DNA of 64,000 nucleotides, taken from Nocardioides immobilis (GTDB taxonomy: Bacteria > Actinomycetota > Actinomycetes > Propionibacteriales > Nocardioidaceae). How positions within the stretch are numbered: position 1 is the first letter of the stretch; each line of letters starts with the position of its first letter. The position numbers were made by a program, and so were the translations under genes. Below are positions 6,759 to 14,907 of this stretch, in pieces. The notes under the pieces are model-generated. The model was not told the origin of the DNA, made no database searches, and was given only the letters and a program-made list of their open reading frames with translations. Location: positions 59,502 through 123,501 of the forward strand of contig NZ_QXGH01000028.1 of the NCBI RefSeq assembly GCF_003515065.1, read 5' to 3'.

Positions 6759-8374
6759 CTCGCGCCAGCACGTCGGACGTCATCGTCATCGGCAGCGGGA
6801 TCAACGGACTCGTCGCCGCCGCTGAGCTCGCGCGTGCGGGCCGGTCGGTGACCGTCGTCGAGCGCAACGACGAGATCGGCGGCTTCGTGGCCTCCGAGGC
6901 GCGCACGATCCCCGGCTACATCCACGACACCTACTCCTCGTGGCACCCGCTCTTCCTCGCCGGTCCGGCCTATGCGGCGCTCGGCGACGACCTCCACCGG
7001 CACGGCCTCGAGTACAGCAACACCGACGGGTTCGTCACGGCCAGCGTCGCCGACGACGGCCGCGTCGTGGTCGCGCACCGTGACCCTGTGGCAACCGCAG
7101 CCGGGTTCACCCACGAACGCGACCGCGTCACCTACCTGTCAGCACTCGGGCGGTTCGTGGACAACGCCGAGCAGGTCGGCGCCCTCCTGGGCACCGAGCT
7201 CCGCTCCCCCGCTGCCCTTCGGCACGGTCTCAAGGTCCTCCGCCGGACCGGGCTCAAGGGCGGCTCCACCTGGGCACGGGACCTGGTGTCCAGCGGTCGG
7301 GCGTACTGCCGGCGCTCCTTCGACGGGACCGAGGTGGACCACCTGTGGACCCCGTGGCTCCTGCACGCCGGGCTCTCCCCCGACCAGGCATCCGGCGGCT
7401 TCATGCTCCCGGTGATGGCGGCCACGATGCACGGCTTCGGCCTGCCCGTGGTGACCGGCGGCAGCGGCCGGTTCGTGGACGCGTTCCGCCGGCTCCTCGA
7501 CGAGCTCGGGGTCCGCGTCATCACCGGCGCGGAGGCGGAGACCGTGGTGACGGAGGACGGGCGAGCCGTGGGCGTCATCGCCGCCGGTCGGCTGCTGCGC
7601 GCGCGGCACGCCGTACTCGCCTCGGTCACCCCGCAGGCGCTCTACGGGAGCCTGCTCGAGGGAGACCCGCTGGTGCGGGAGCCGGTCGCGGACGACGCCA
7701 ACAGCTACCGGTACGGGCGCGGCGCGATGCAGATCCACGTCGCCCTCAGTGCGCCACTGTCCTGGAACGACGCACGACTGTCATCGACCCCGTTGATCCA
7801 TCTCTCCGACGGCTCCTCGAGCACCGGGATCGCGTGCGCCCAGGCAGAAGCCGACCTGTTGCCGAGTCTTCCGACCGTGGTCGTCGGACAGCAGTACGTC
7901 GTCGACCCGAGCCGGGTCCCCGAGGGCGCGGCGTCGCTGTGGATCCAGCTGCAGGAGGTGCCGTACGCGCCGCACGGTGACGCGGCCGGCGAGCTCGACA
8001 CCAGCGACGGATGGACGAAGCAGCTCGCCCACCAGTTCGCGAACCGCGTCCTTGCTCGGATCGCCCAGCACGCGCCGGACCTGGACCAGAAGCTCCGCGC
8101 GGTCGACGTGGTCACCCCCGTGGACCTGGAGGCGCACAACCCGAACGCGGTCCACGGTGACCCGTACGGCGGCGCCGCGGAGCTCGACCAGAACTTCCAC
8201 TGGCGACCGCTTCCCTCGTCGGGCTCGCACCGCACGAGTGTCCCCGGGCTGTGGCACATCGGCTCGTCGACCCATCCCGGTCCCGGACTCGGCGGAGCAT
8301 CCGGACACCTCGTAGCCCAGTCGATCATCGCGCGAAGGTCACGCCTGCCGCGTCGTACCAGGAGGTCAGCATGA
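6755..8374 (+). CDS. Phytoene-desaturase-like FAD oxidoreductase
   Basis: FAD-dependent amine-oxidase/phytoene-desaturase superfamily protein of 539 residues. The dinucleotide motif GSGINGLVAAAELARAG lies at about residues 12-28, followed by the acidic end of beta-2 (VVERN). The C-terminal FAD motif GLWHIGSSTHPGPGLGGASG is at about 500. Such enzymes remove hydrogens from C-C or C-N bonds. There is no signal peptide or membrane segment, so it is soluble and unlikely to be a true carotenoid desaturase. It starts in an ATGA overlap with the Ldh_2 gene and ends in one with the SDR, so it is firmly in the operon. Its pathway role (dehydrogenation of an alicyclic or amine intermediate) is inference. 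Confidence 0.8.
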   Translation: MTRASTSDVIVIGSGINGLVAAAELARAGRSVTVVERNDEIGGFVASEARTIPGYIHDTYSSWHPLFLAGPAYAALGDDLHRHGLEYSNTDGFVTASVADDGRVVVAHRDPVATAAGFTHERDRVTYLSALGRFVDNAEQVGALLGTELRSPAALRHGLKVLRRTGLKGGSTWARDLVSSGRAYCRRSFDGTEVDHLWTPWLLHAGLSPDQASGGFMLPVMAATMHGFGLPVVTGGSGRFVDAFRRLLDELGVRVITGAEAETVVTEDGRAVGVIAAGRLLRARHAVLASVTPQALYGSLLEGDPLVREPVADDANSYRYGRGAMQIHVALSAPLSWNDARLSSTPLIHLSDGSSSTGIACAQAEADLLPSLPTVVVGQQYVVDPSRVPEGAASLWIQLQEVPYAPHGDAAGELDTSDGWTKQLAHQFANRVLARIAQHAPDLDQKLRAVDVVTPVDLEAHNPNAVHGDPYGGAAELDQNFHWRPLPSSGSHRTSVPGLWHIGSSTHPGPGLGGASGHLVAQSIIARRSRLPRRTRRSA

Positions 8375-9099
8375 AGGCACAGTTCGACGCCTCGGGCGAG
8401 GTGCTGATCGTCACCGGCGGGGCGCGGGGCATCGGAGCCGCCCTGGCCCGCGCGTACGCCGACCTGGGCGGCACCGCCGTCGTGCTCGACGTCGTGCCGG
8501 CCCCGGACCTGGCCGAGCACCCGCGCGTCGAGGTGCACCACGTCGACGTCTCCGACGCGACGGCGGTGCGCGACGCCGTCGACGACGTGGCCGCGCGTCA
8601 CGGGCGCATCGACGCGTTGGTGGCGGGCGCGGCCGTCCAGCCACGAGTCGACGTCATGGACACGTCGCCCGACCTGTGGCGCCAGGTGATGGCCGTCAAC
8701 CTCGACGGCGTCGTCTGGTGCTGCCAGGCCGTGCTGCCGCACCTGGTCGAGCGGCGGAGCGGGGCGATCCTCGTCTTCGCCTCCGGCCTCGCCCTCGCGG
8801 GCCGCGCCCAGGCCGCCGCCTACGCCGCGAGCAAGGGGGCCCTGGTCGCCTACGCCAAGTCGCTCGCGGCCGAGGTCGCCCAACACCGGGTGCGGGTCAA
8901 CACCGTCTTCCCCGGTGTGATCGACACGGCTCAGTTCCGGGACGCCAACCCGGACGGGCGGGAGCGCGACCACTGGTCCACGACCACCGGCATCGGCAGT
9001 CCCGACGACGTGGTCGGGCCGCTCCTGTTCCTGCTGTCCGAGGCCGCCACCATGACCGGCTCGACGCTCACCCGCGACCGTGCGTTCCCGAAGGAGTAG
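8371..9099 (+). CDS. SDR family oxidoreductase
   Basis: Short-chain dehydrogenase of 242 residues. The cofactor motif TGGARGIG is at about 15-22. The usual NNAG motif is replaced by VAGAA, an unusual variant. The catalytic Ser is in FASGLAL and YxxxK in AYAASKGALVAY. The C-terminus (TMTGSTLTRDRAFPKE) replaces the usual GGxxxDGG motif, another divergence. ATG at 8371 lies in an ATGA overlap with the preceding gene and follows AGGAGG. The next gene starts 2 nt after its stop. It probably oxidises an alcohol or diol intermediate of the operon's substrate. Confidence 0.82.
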   Translation: MKAQFDASGEVLIVTGGARGIGAALARAYADLGGTAVVLDVVPAPDLAEHPRVEVHHVDVSDATAVRDAVDDVAARHGRIDALVAGAAVQPRVDVMDTSPDLWRQVMAVNLDGVVWCCQAVLPHLVERRSGAILVFASGLALAGRAQAAAYAASKGALVAYAKSLAAEVAQHRVRVNTVFPGVIDTAQFRDANPDGRERDHWSTTTGIGSPDDVVGPLLFLLSEAATMTGSTLTRDRAFPKE

Positions 9100-9101
9100 C
9101 C

Positions 9102-10700
9102 ATGAACCACGCCGAGGAATCCCTGCTCCCCGCCGAGGAGCTGCCCGTCGCCATCGTGGGTGCCGGCCCCATCGGCCTCATCACCGCGCTCGGGCTGGCC
9201 TACTACGGCATCCCCTTCGTGGTGTTCGAGGAGGACGACCGCCTGTCCCTGGACACCAAGGCCGGCACGGTCCTCACCCGCACCCTCGAGGTCCTCAACC
9301 GGTACGACGCCCTCGACGACGTCCTCCAGGCGTCCTTGCGGGTCGACGAGATCGGTGAGATCGACCGGGTGACGAACGCGCCGACCCTCAGCGTCCGGAC
9401 CGGCGACCTGACCGAGGACACCAGGTTCCCGTTCGTCATCAACATCCCGCAGCACCACCTCGAGCCGGTGCTCCGCGCCACCCTGGAGGAGCGGGCGCCC
9501 GGAGCGCTGCACATGGGCCACCGCCTGACCAAGTTCGCCCAGCGCGCCGACCACGTGGAGCTCCGCCTCGACGCACCGGACGGCGAGCGGACCGTCAAGG
9601 CGCGGTACCTGCTGGCCTGTGACGGAGGCCGGTCGCAGATCCGCGAGCAGCTCGGGATCGTCGTCGAGGGCACCACGCTCGAAGAGCGCTACATGCTCGT
9701 CGACCTCGAGGTCGACCTCGACGTCGGCAACCCGCGCGACTACCCCTACCTCGCCTACTTCTCCGACCCCTCCGAGTGGATGATCCTGGTCCGTCAGCCG
9801 CACTGCTGGCGGTTCCTCTACCCCCTCCCCCCGGGCGAGCCCGAGCCGAGCCGCGAGGAGCTGCGGGACAAGGCCCTGCGCTTCATCGGCGAGGTCAGCG
9901 ACATCGAGATCCTCGGCACGAACATCTACCCGGTGCACCAGCGGGTAGCCAGCAAATGGCGCGACGGCCGGGTCTTCCTGATGGGCGACGCCGCGCACCT
10001 GATCACCCCGATGTGGGCGCTGGGCCTCAACACCGGCGTCCTGGACGCCTCCAACCTGCCGTGGCGCCTCGCGTGGGTCCTCCGCGGCTGGGCCGACGAG
10101 ACCCTGCTCGACGGCTACGAGCGGGAGCAGGCTCCGGTCGCCATCCGCGGGTCGGGCCAGATGGCGGAGGCGGCACGTGCCTACATGTCCGGTCGCGGCG
10201 ACGCCGTCGAGGCCATGACCGACGGCAACTGGGGCAACGCCTTCACCCGGGCGCTCCTGGGCGTGCAGCTCGACGTCGACGGGACCGGCGACTGGAACAT
10301 GGTCAAGACCGGCGACGTACCGACGGCGGTGCGACCAGGAGACCGGGCGCCCGACCTCCCCGTGTTCGGACCCGAGGGGCAGGTGCACCTGCACGACCTG
10401 TGCCGCGACTCGTTCGTCGCGCTCCACTTCACCGACGCCCGGCGCCGTCCGGAGATCCCGGCGCCGACGGCCGCGCTCCAGCACTACGTCGTCAGCCGGT
10501 GGGACGTCCCCCACGACTCAGGCCTGCGGGACCGAGGGCTCTTCGACCCGGCGGAGCGGCTGCGCCGTCGACTCGGCGTACCGGACGACTCGGTCGTCCT
10601 GCTACGGCCCGACGCCCACGTGGCGGCCATCGCAACCGGCGCCGACAACACCAGCGCCATCGCCGCCATCTACCAGCGCATCACCGGACACACCCCGTAG
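9102..10700 (+). CDS. FAD-dependent aromatic hydroxylase (group A, MhpA/TfdB-like)
   Basis: Single-component NAD(P)H- and FAD-dependent monooxygenase of 532 residues that hydroxylates a phenol-like ring. Seen: GAGPIGL near residue 20 (FAD ADP moiety), the DG motif CDGGRSQIRE near 172, and the GD motif FLMGDAAHLITPMWALGLNTG near 292-312. There is a C-terminal thioredoxin-like domain from about 408 (PGDRAPDLPVFGPEG), as in phenol 2-monooxygenase, 2,4-dichlorophenol hydroxylase and MhpA. The middle has Met-Trp-Ala where relatives usually have Pro-x-Gly-Gly, which could alter the substrate pocket. It lies 2 nt after the SDR. It would introduce the hydroxyl that prepares the ring for cleavage (inference). 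Confidence 0.85.
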   Translation: MNHAEESLLPAEELPVAIVGAGPIGLITALGLAYYGIPFVVFEEDDRLSLDTKAGTVLTRTLEVLNRYDALDDVLQASLRVDEIGEIDRVTNAPTLSVRTGDLTEDTRFPFVINIPQHHLEPVLRATLEERAPGALHMGHRLTKFAQRADHVELRLDAPDGERTVKARYLLACDGGRSQIREQLGIVVEGTTLEERYMLVDLEVDLDVGNPRDYPYLAYFSDPSEWMILVRQPHCWRFLYPLPPGEPEPSREELRDKALRFIGEVSDIEILGTNIYPVHQRVASKWRDGRVFLMGDAAHLITPMWALGLNTGVLDASNLPWRLAWVLRGWADETLLDGYEREQAPVAIRGSGQMAEAARAYMSGRGDAVEAMTDGNWGNAFTRALLGVQLDVDGTGDWNMVKTGDVPTAVRPGDRAPDLPVFGPEGQVHLHDLCRDSFVALHFTDARRRPEIPAPTAALQHYVVSRWDVPHDSGLRDRGLFDPAERLRRRLGVPDDSVVLLRPDAHVAAIATGADNTSAIAAIYQRITGHTP

Positions 10701-10737
10701 CGCACCCGCTGCGCGGGACTGAACGAAGGAGACAACC

Positions 10738-11118
10738 ATGAGTTCGAACGTCACAGTCGGCCCGGACGGGTCCCCCGTCGAGCTCGGGCCGGTCGGCCAG
10801 GAGATCGTGTTCGAGAACGACCAGGTCCGCATCTGGGAGATCAGCCTCGAACCGGGCGAGCAGCAGACCTGGCACCAGCACCTCAACCCGTACGTCGTCA
10901 TCGCCATCGCGGCCGCCGACAACCGGATCGACGCGCTCGCCGGCGGCGAGCCCCGACTGATCCACGAACCCGTCGGCGGCATCGTCTACCGCGAGCCGGG
11001 CGAGGTGCACAAGCTGACCAACCATGGCCAGACCACCTACCGATCCCGGCTGATCGAGCTCAAGTACCTCGGCGAGGGCGCCGCCCACCGCCACGACGGC
11101 GCCGAGGGTGCTCGATGA
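10738..11118 (+). CDS. Small cupin-domain protein
   Basis: Single-domain cupin of 126 residues. The first cupin motif is WHQHLNPYVVIAI (His-x-His) near residues 41-53; the second includes EPGEVHKLTNHG near 89-100. These would give a His-rich metal site of the mononuclear iron dioxygenase/isomerase type, although the usual Glu of motif 1 is not evident. AGGAG precedes the ATG at 10738. It overlaps the next cupin gene by ATGA. The role (ring-cleaving dioxygenase, lyase or ligand sensor) cannot be decided. Confidence 0.72.
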   Translation: MSSNVTVGPDGSPVELGPVGQEIVFENDQVRIWEISLEPGEQQTWHQHLNPYVVIAIAAADNRIDALAGGEPRLIHEPVGGIVYREPGEVHKLTNHGQTTYRSRLIELKYLGEGAAHRHDGAEGAR

Positions 11119-11630
11119 CGGCGATCACGCGACCGGACGACGTCTCACCCGAGGAGTGGGCGAACAACCTCTCCGAGCCTGCCGACTACTCGGGCACTGC
11201 CCCGGACCGGTCCCGAGAGGCCGATCTCGCCCAGCCCGACGGCAAGGTCCTCGGACGGTTCCGCGAGATCCTGGTGCAGACCGACGACCTCGGCTGGGTG
11301 GACAAGACCCTCGCGGGTCTGTCCCACAAGATGCTCTGGCGGGACGAAGCGACGGGCGCCTCGATCGCGCTCGTGCGGTTCGAGAAGGGCGCGGGGATCC
11401 CCCTTCGCCACTCGCACGCGTCCAACCAGTTCATGTTCTGCCTGCAGGGCCGCTACCGCTACGTGCCGACCGGCCTCGTCCTGACCGAGGGCTCCTTCTA
11501 CTGGAACCCCAAGGGATGCCTGCACGGCCCGACCCTCGCCGAGGAGGAGTCGGTCCTCGTCGAGATCTACGACGGGCCCCATTACCCCACGCAACCGGAC
11601 TGGTACTCCGACCCGGCAGACGCCCACTGA
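11115..11630 (+). CDS. Cupin, 2,4'-dihydroxyacetophenone-dioxygenase-like
   Basis: Cupin of 171 residues with motif 1 GIPLRHSHASNQFMFCLQG (His-x-His) near 96-113 and motif 2 GSFYWNPKGCLHGPTL near 125-140. The layout (N-terminal arm, long strand before the second motif, PHYP near the end) resembles the DAD-type cupins that cleave hydroxyacetophenones, but the match is general. It is coupled to the preceding cupin by ATGA. A candidate for the C-C-cleaving dioxygenase of the operon, since no classical extradiol or intradiol enzyme is present. Confidence 0.68.
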   Translation: MTAITRPDDVSPEEWANNLSEPADYSGTAPDRSREADLAQPDGKVLGRFREILVQTDDLGWVDKTLAGLSHKMLWRDEATGASIALVRFEKGAGIPLRHSHASNQFMFCLQGRYRYVPTGLVLTEGSFYWNPKGCLHGPTLAEEESVLVEIYDGPHYPTQPDWYSDPADAH

Positions 11631-11670
11631 CGTCCAGCTGCCACGAACACCGGAAAACAGAGGAGCTCTC

Positions 11671-12078
11671 ATGTCGAAGCACAACGTCATCTCACCCGAG
11701 CTGGCCACCCCCAACGGCCACTTCTCGCAGGCGACGGTCGTGGAGTCCCGCGGCCGCATGGTCTTCATCTCGGGAATGACCGCCCGCAACAAGGACGGCG
11801 GCATCACCGGGGTCGGCAACATCACCGCGCAGACACACCAGGTCTGCCAGAACCTGAAGGCCGCCGTCGAGGCGGCAGGCGGCACCCTCAGCGACATCTG
11901 CCGGGTCGACGTCTACGTCCGCAACATGGAGGACTTCGACGCCATCCACGAGGTACGCCGTCAGTACTTCACCAGCGAGCCCCCCGCCTCGACCATGGTC
12001 GAGGTGTCGAAGTTCGTCTCCAAGGACTACCTCATCGAGATCAACGCGATCGCCATCCTGGATGGGCAGACGCCGTGA
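11671..12078 (+). CDS. RidA (YjgF/YER057c/UK114) family protein
   Basis: Enamine/imine deaminase family member of 135 residues. RidA proteins hydrolyse reactive 2-aminoacrylate-type imines to 2-keto acids and ammonia. Seen: QATVVESRGRMVFISGMTA at the N-terminus, and the conserved Arg in CRVDVYVRNMEDF near 72-84. GAGGAG precedes the ATG. Catabolic RidA homologues often sit in operons for nitrogen-containing aromatics (for example 2-aminomuconate deaminases), which supports a nitrogenous substrate for this cluster. It overlaps the next gene by ATGA. Confidence 0.85.
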   Translation: MSKHNVISPELATPNGHFSQATVVESRGRMVFISGMTARNKDGGITGVGNITAQTHQVCQNLKAAVEAAGGTLSDICRVDVYVRNMEDFDAIHEVRRQYFTSEPPASTMVEVSKFVSKDYLIEINAIAILDGQTP

Positions 12079-12959
12079 AGCTGGCCAGCGTCATCCAGTC
12101 AGGGACCCGACGCCTCGGGGTCGTCGACGTACAGGCCGGGATCGTCTCCGTCCTCGCCTCCGGGCCGGACGTGGACGCCGTCGTCCGGGGGTACCCCGGC
12201 GCCCTCGAGGCGGTCCGAGCAGGGCTCGCGACGGCCGAGGCCGTTCCGCTCGGCGAAGCGCGACTGACCTCACCGCTGAGCCGGTTCAACCGGGACATCC
12301 TGTGCACCGGCTGGAACTACTGGGACCACTTCGAGGAGTCCCGGGGCAAGCGGGAAGGACAGGACCCGGACGGCCGGCCCACCCATCCCACCTTCTTCAC
12401 CAAGGGCCCCGACACGGTCATCGGACCGTATGACGACATCGCCTACGACCCCGACCTCTCGCAGAAGTGGGACTACGAAGCCGAGGTTGCCATCGTGATC
12501 GGCCGGGACGGTCGTTCGATCCCGCCCGAGCACGCCATGGACCACGTGTTCGGGTACTGCGTGGCCAACGACGTCAGCCAGCGCGACCTCCAACGCCAGC
12601 ACGGCGGCCAGTGGCTCAAGGGCAAGAGCATCGACCAGACCATGCCTCTCGGCCCGTGGATCACAACGGCCGACGAGATCGAAGACCCCTACGCGCTGCA
12701 GATCGAGTGCGAGGTCGACGGCCGAGTGCTGCAGGACGCGTCCACCGCGCAGGTCGCCTTCTCCTTCGAGCAGATCATCGCCGAGCTCTCCTGGGGCATG
12801 ACCCTCCGCGCCGGCGATGTCATCCTGACCGGCACCCCGAGCGGGATCGGCAACGCCCGGGAGCCGCAGGTGTTCCTCACCGACGGCTCCGAGGTCATCA
12901 CCCGCGTGAGCGGACTGGGGACCCTGAGGAACCGCGTCGCGAAGGTCAAGCTGACCTGA
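12075..12959 (+). CDS. Fumarylacetoacetate hydrolase-family protein
   Basis: FAH-fold hydrolase, decarboxylase or hydratase of 294 residues, Mg2+/Mn2+-dependent. The metal site is visible: Glu-x-Glu in DYEAEVAIVIGRDG near 134-147 and Asp in GYCVANDVSQRDLQ near 160-172, with downstream GRVLQDASTAQ and LTGTPSGIG. Such enzymes cleave or decarboxylate ring-fission products. It is the last gene of the first operon; ATG at 12075 overlaps the RidA stop. It is expected to act on the ring-opened product made by the cupin enzymes (inference). It faces the AraC regulator tail to tail with a 28-nt gap. Confidence 0.87.
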   Translation: MKLASVIQSGTRRLGVVDVQAGIVSVLASGPDVDAVVRGYPGALEAVRAGLATAEAVPLGEARLTSPLSRFNRDILCTGWNYWDHFEESRGKREGQDPDGRPTHPTFFTKGPDTVIGPYDDIAYDPDLSQKWDYEAEVAIVIGRDGRSIPPEHAMDHVFGYCVANDVSQRDLQRQHGGQWLKGKSIDQTMPLGPWITTADEIEDPYALQIECEVDGRVLQDASTAQVAFSFEQIIAELSWGMTLRAGDVILTGTPSGIGNAREPQVFLTDGSEVITRVSGLGTLRNRVAKVKLT

Positions 12960-12987
12960 CCCGCCGGACCACGGCCGGAACCCGCGG

Positions 12988-13959
12988 TCAGCTCCGCAGC
13001 GTCGTCGACGGCGAGACGCCGTACTTCTCGCGGTAGGCCTGGGCGAACCGACCGAGGTGCATGAAGCCCTTTGCCAGAGCCACGTCGGTCACCGTCACGC
13101 CTGCGCCCGGGTCTGCTGAGACCAGCGCCTTGTGCACCAGGTCCAGCCGTACGTCGCGCAGGTAGCCCATCGGTGACGACCCCACGTGGTTGCGGAACCC
13201 CGACTGCAGGGCCCGCACGCTGGTCCCCACCGCCTCGGCGATGTCCTCCACCGTGAGCGGCTCGTGCGCGTGGTCCTCGATGATCTCCATCGCACGACGC
13301 ACCGTCCGCGGCGCGGCCTCGGAGTGGTCGCCGTTGAGGCGCTCGGTGTAGTTGTGCGGCGCGCTCAGCAGGAGGGACGTCATCAGCAGGTCCTCGAGCT
13401 GACCCACGATCAGCGGCTGCTCCGACAGGCCGTTGTCCGTCTCGAGCTCGAAGCGCAGCATGTCGACGAAGTGCCGCATCGAGATCGCCGACGGCGTGTC
13501 CATCGGCAGTCCGAGCTCGAACGTCAGCGGATCCTTCAGGCTCCTGCCGATCATCCGCGACATCTTGGTCTCGAGCGCCTCGCGGTCGATGCGCACGCAC
13601 AGGTGCGGCGTACCGGATGTCCAGCGCATCGACACCGGCTCGTGCGGGCTCAGCACCGTGGCCAGCTGCGGTGTGGAGACGACGTCGACGCCGCCGGACG
13701 TGGCTTCGGCGACACCGGCGAGCGGGATCTGGACGAGGAAGAACGACTGCAGCGGCTCCGGGCTGATCCGGACGTCGGCGCCGTAGTCGAGGTAGTGCAG
13801 CGACAGGTTCGCAAGCCCGGCGGAGTTCTGTCGTACGTCGATCTGGGAGCCGTCGAGCAGCTCGAGCCGGTGCGAGCAGAACGCGCGAGCGACCAGCTCC
13901 CGGGCCTGGTCCACGTCTCGTGTGTGGAAGGCCGCCCGCGCCTCGAGGGGTACTCCCAT
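12988..13959 (-). CDS. AraC-family regulator with AraC-binding-like N-domain
   Basis: Transcription regulator of about 323 residues (start MGVPLEARAAFHTRDV at 13959; an alternative start is at 14007). The N-terminal domain is the cupin-like ligand-binding type found in catabolic activators such as FeaR (SLHYLDYGADVRI; FFLVQIPLAG). The C-terminal AraC/XylS HTH pair spans about the last 100 residues: VEDIAEAVGTSVRALQSGFR and VTDVALAKGFMHLGRFAQAY. The gene lies between the two catabolic operons and is divergent from the second. A 20-bp direct repeat occurs in its own promoter region and at 5551 before the first operon, so it is the likely pathway activator. The effector is unknown. Confidence 0.85.
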   Translation of the reverse strand: MGVPLEARAAFHTRDVDQARELVARAFCSHRLELLDGSQIDVRQNSAGLANLSLHYLDYGADVRISPEPLQSFFLVQIPLAGVAEATSGGVDVVSTPQLATVLSPHEPVSMRWTSGTPHLCVRIDREALETKMSRMIGRSLKDPLTFELGLPMDTPSAISMRHFVDMLRFELETDNGLSEQPLIVGQLEDLLMTSLLLSAPHNYTERLNGDHSEAAPRTVRRAMEIIEDHAHEPLTVEDIAEAVGTSVRALQSGFRNHVGSSPMGYLRDVRLDLVHKALVSADPGAGVTVTDVALAKGFMHLGRFAQAYREKYGVSPSTTLRS

Positions 13960-13998
13960 CCCGCACCAATCCTGCTTTGTCGACCGTCGGCGGTAAGT

Positions 13999-14026
13999 GG
14001 ATAGCACCCGCGTCTCACGGATAGCA
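13999..14026. promoter_or_regulatory. Candidate AraC-type operator for the second catabolic operon
   Basis: GGATAGCA at 13999-14006 and again at 14019-14026 form a perfect 8-bp direct repeat with 20-bp periodicity, in the gap between the divergent AraC regulator and the SDR gene. The related pair at 5551/5571 precedes the other operon. Both copies are in the same orientation relative to the operon they precede. Confidence 0.65.
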
Positions 14027-14090
14027 ACAGCTTCCCGGCGAGCCTAGCGTTCCTGACCACGGTACTCCCAGAGCTTCCCACGGAGGAGCA

Positions 14091-14879
14091 ATGAACGGAT
14101 TGTCCGGCAAGACCGCGATCGTCACCGGTGGAGCAACGCTGATCGGCCAGGGACTGGTCCGGGCGTTCGCAGCCGCCGGCGCCAACGTCGTGGTCGCAGA
14201 CATCGACGAGGAAGCCGGCGAGAAGCTCGCCGTCGACATCGGCGACGCGGTCCTCTTCGTCCGCACCGACATCACCGACGACGTCGCTGTCGAGGCGTGC
14301 GTCGCGCAGGCCGTCGAGCGCTTCGGCGGGGTGCACTACCTGGTGAACCTGGCCTGCTCCTACGTCGACAACGGTTTCGACTCCAGCCGGGCCGAGTGGC
14401 TGCAGACCCTGGACGTCAACGTGGTCAGCGCGGTCGCCATGGCCAAGGCGGTCCACCCGCACTTCGTCGCCCAAGGTGGCGGCGCGATCGTGAACTTCAC
14501 CTCGATCTCCGCCAAGGTCGCGCAGACGGGTCGCTGGCTCTACCCGGTCAGCAAGGCCGCGCTGGTCCAGGTCACCCGCAACATGGCGATGGACCTGGCG
14601 GGCGACAACATCCGGGTCAACTCCGTCTCCCCGGGATGGACCTGGTCGAAGGTCATGGACGACCTGAGCGGCGGGGACCGACCCAAGACCGACCGGGTGG
14701 CCGCCCCGTTCCACCTGCTCGGACGCGTCGGCGATCCCGAGGAAATGGCATCGGTCGTGCTGTTCCTGTGCTCGGACGACGCGTCGTTCGTCACCGGCGC
14801 CGACTGGGCCGTGGACGGCGGCTACTCCGCCATGGGCCCCGAGCAGGCAGTCCCCGCCATTGCGCAGCTCACCGCGTAG
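14091..14879 (+). CDS. SDR family oxidoreductase
   Basis: Short-chain dehydrogenase of 262 residues. The glycine motif is modified to TGGATLIG, lacking the second Gly of TGxxxGIG. Catalytic residues are Ser in FTSISAKVAQ and YxxxK in YPVSKAALVQVTRN; the C-terminal motif is GADWAVDGGYS. NNAG is replaced by NLACS. GGAGGAG precedes the ATG. It is the first gene of the second operon, directly before StyA1. In known indole and styrene gene clusters an SDR often acts after the epoxidase, for example on a dihydrodiol or hydroxyindoline; that role here is inference. Confidence 0.84.
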   Translation: MNGLSGKTAIVTGGATLIGQGLVRAFAAAGANVVVADIDEEAGEKLAVDIGDAVLFVRTDITDDVAVEACVAQAVERFGGVHYLVNLACSYVDNGFDSSRAEWLQTLDVNVVSAVAMAKAVHPHFVAQGGGAIVNFTSISAKVAQTGRWLYPVSKAALVQVTRNMAMDLAGDNIRVNSVSPGWTWSKVMDDLSGGDRPKTDRVAAPFHLLGRVGDPEEMASVVLFLCSDDASFVTGADWAVDGGYSAMGPEQAVPAIAQLTA

Positions 14880-14907
14880 ATCCCCAGAACTTCACCAAGG
14901 AGAAGCA

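Noticed and set aside
6755..8374. Carotenoid biosynthesis gene
   Set aside because: It resembles phytoene desaturase only at superfamily level. No phytoene synthase or cyclase is nearby, and it is coupled to catabolic genes.
13186..14004. Long plus-strand frame opposite the AraC regulator
   Set aside because: It is the antisense shadow of a well-supported AraC gene, with no start signal or family.
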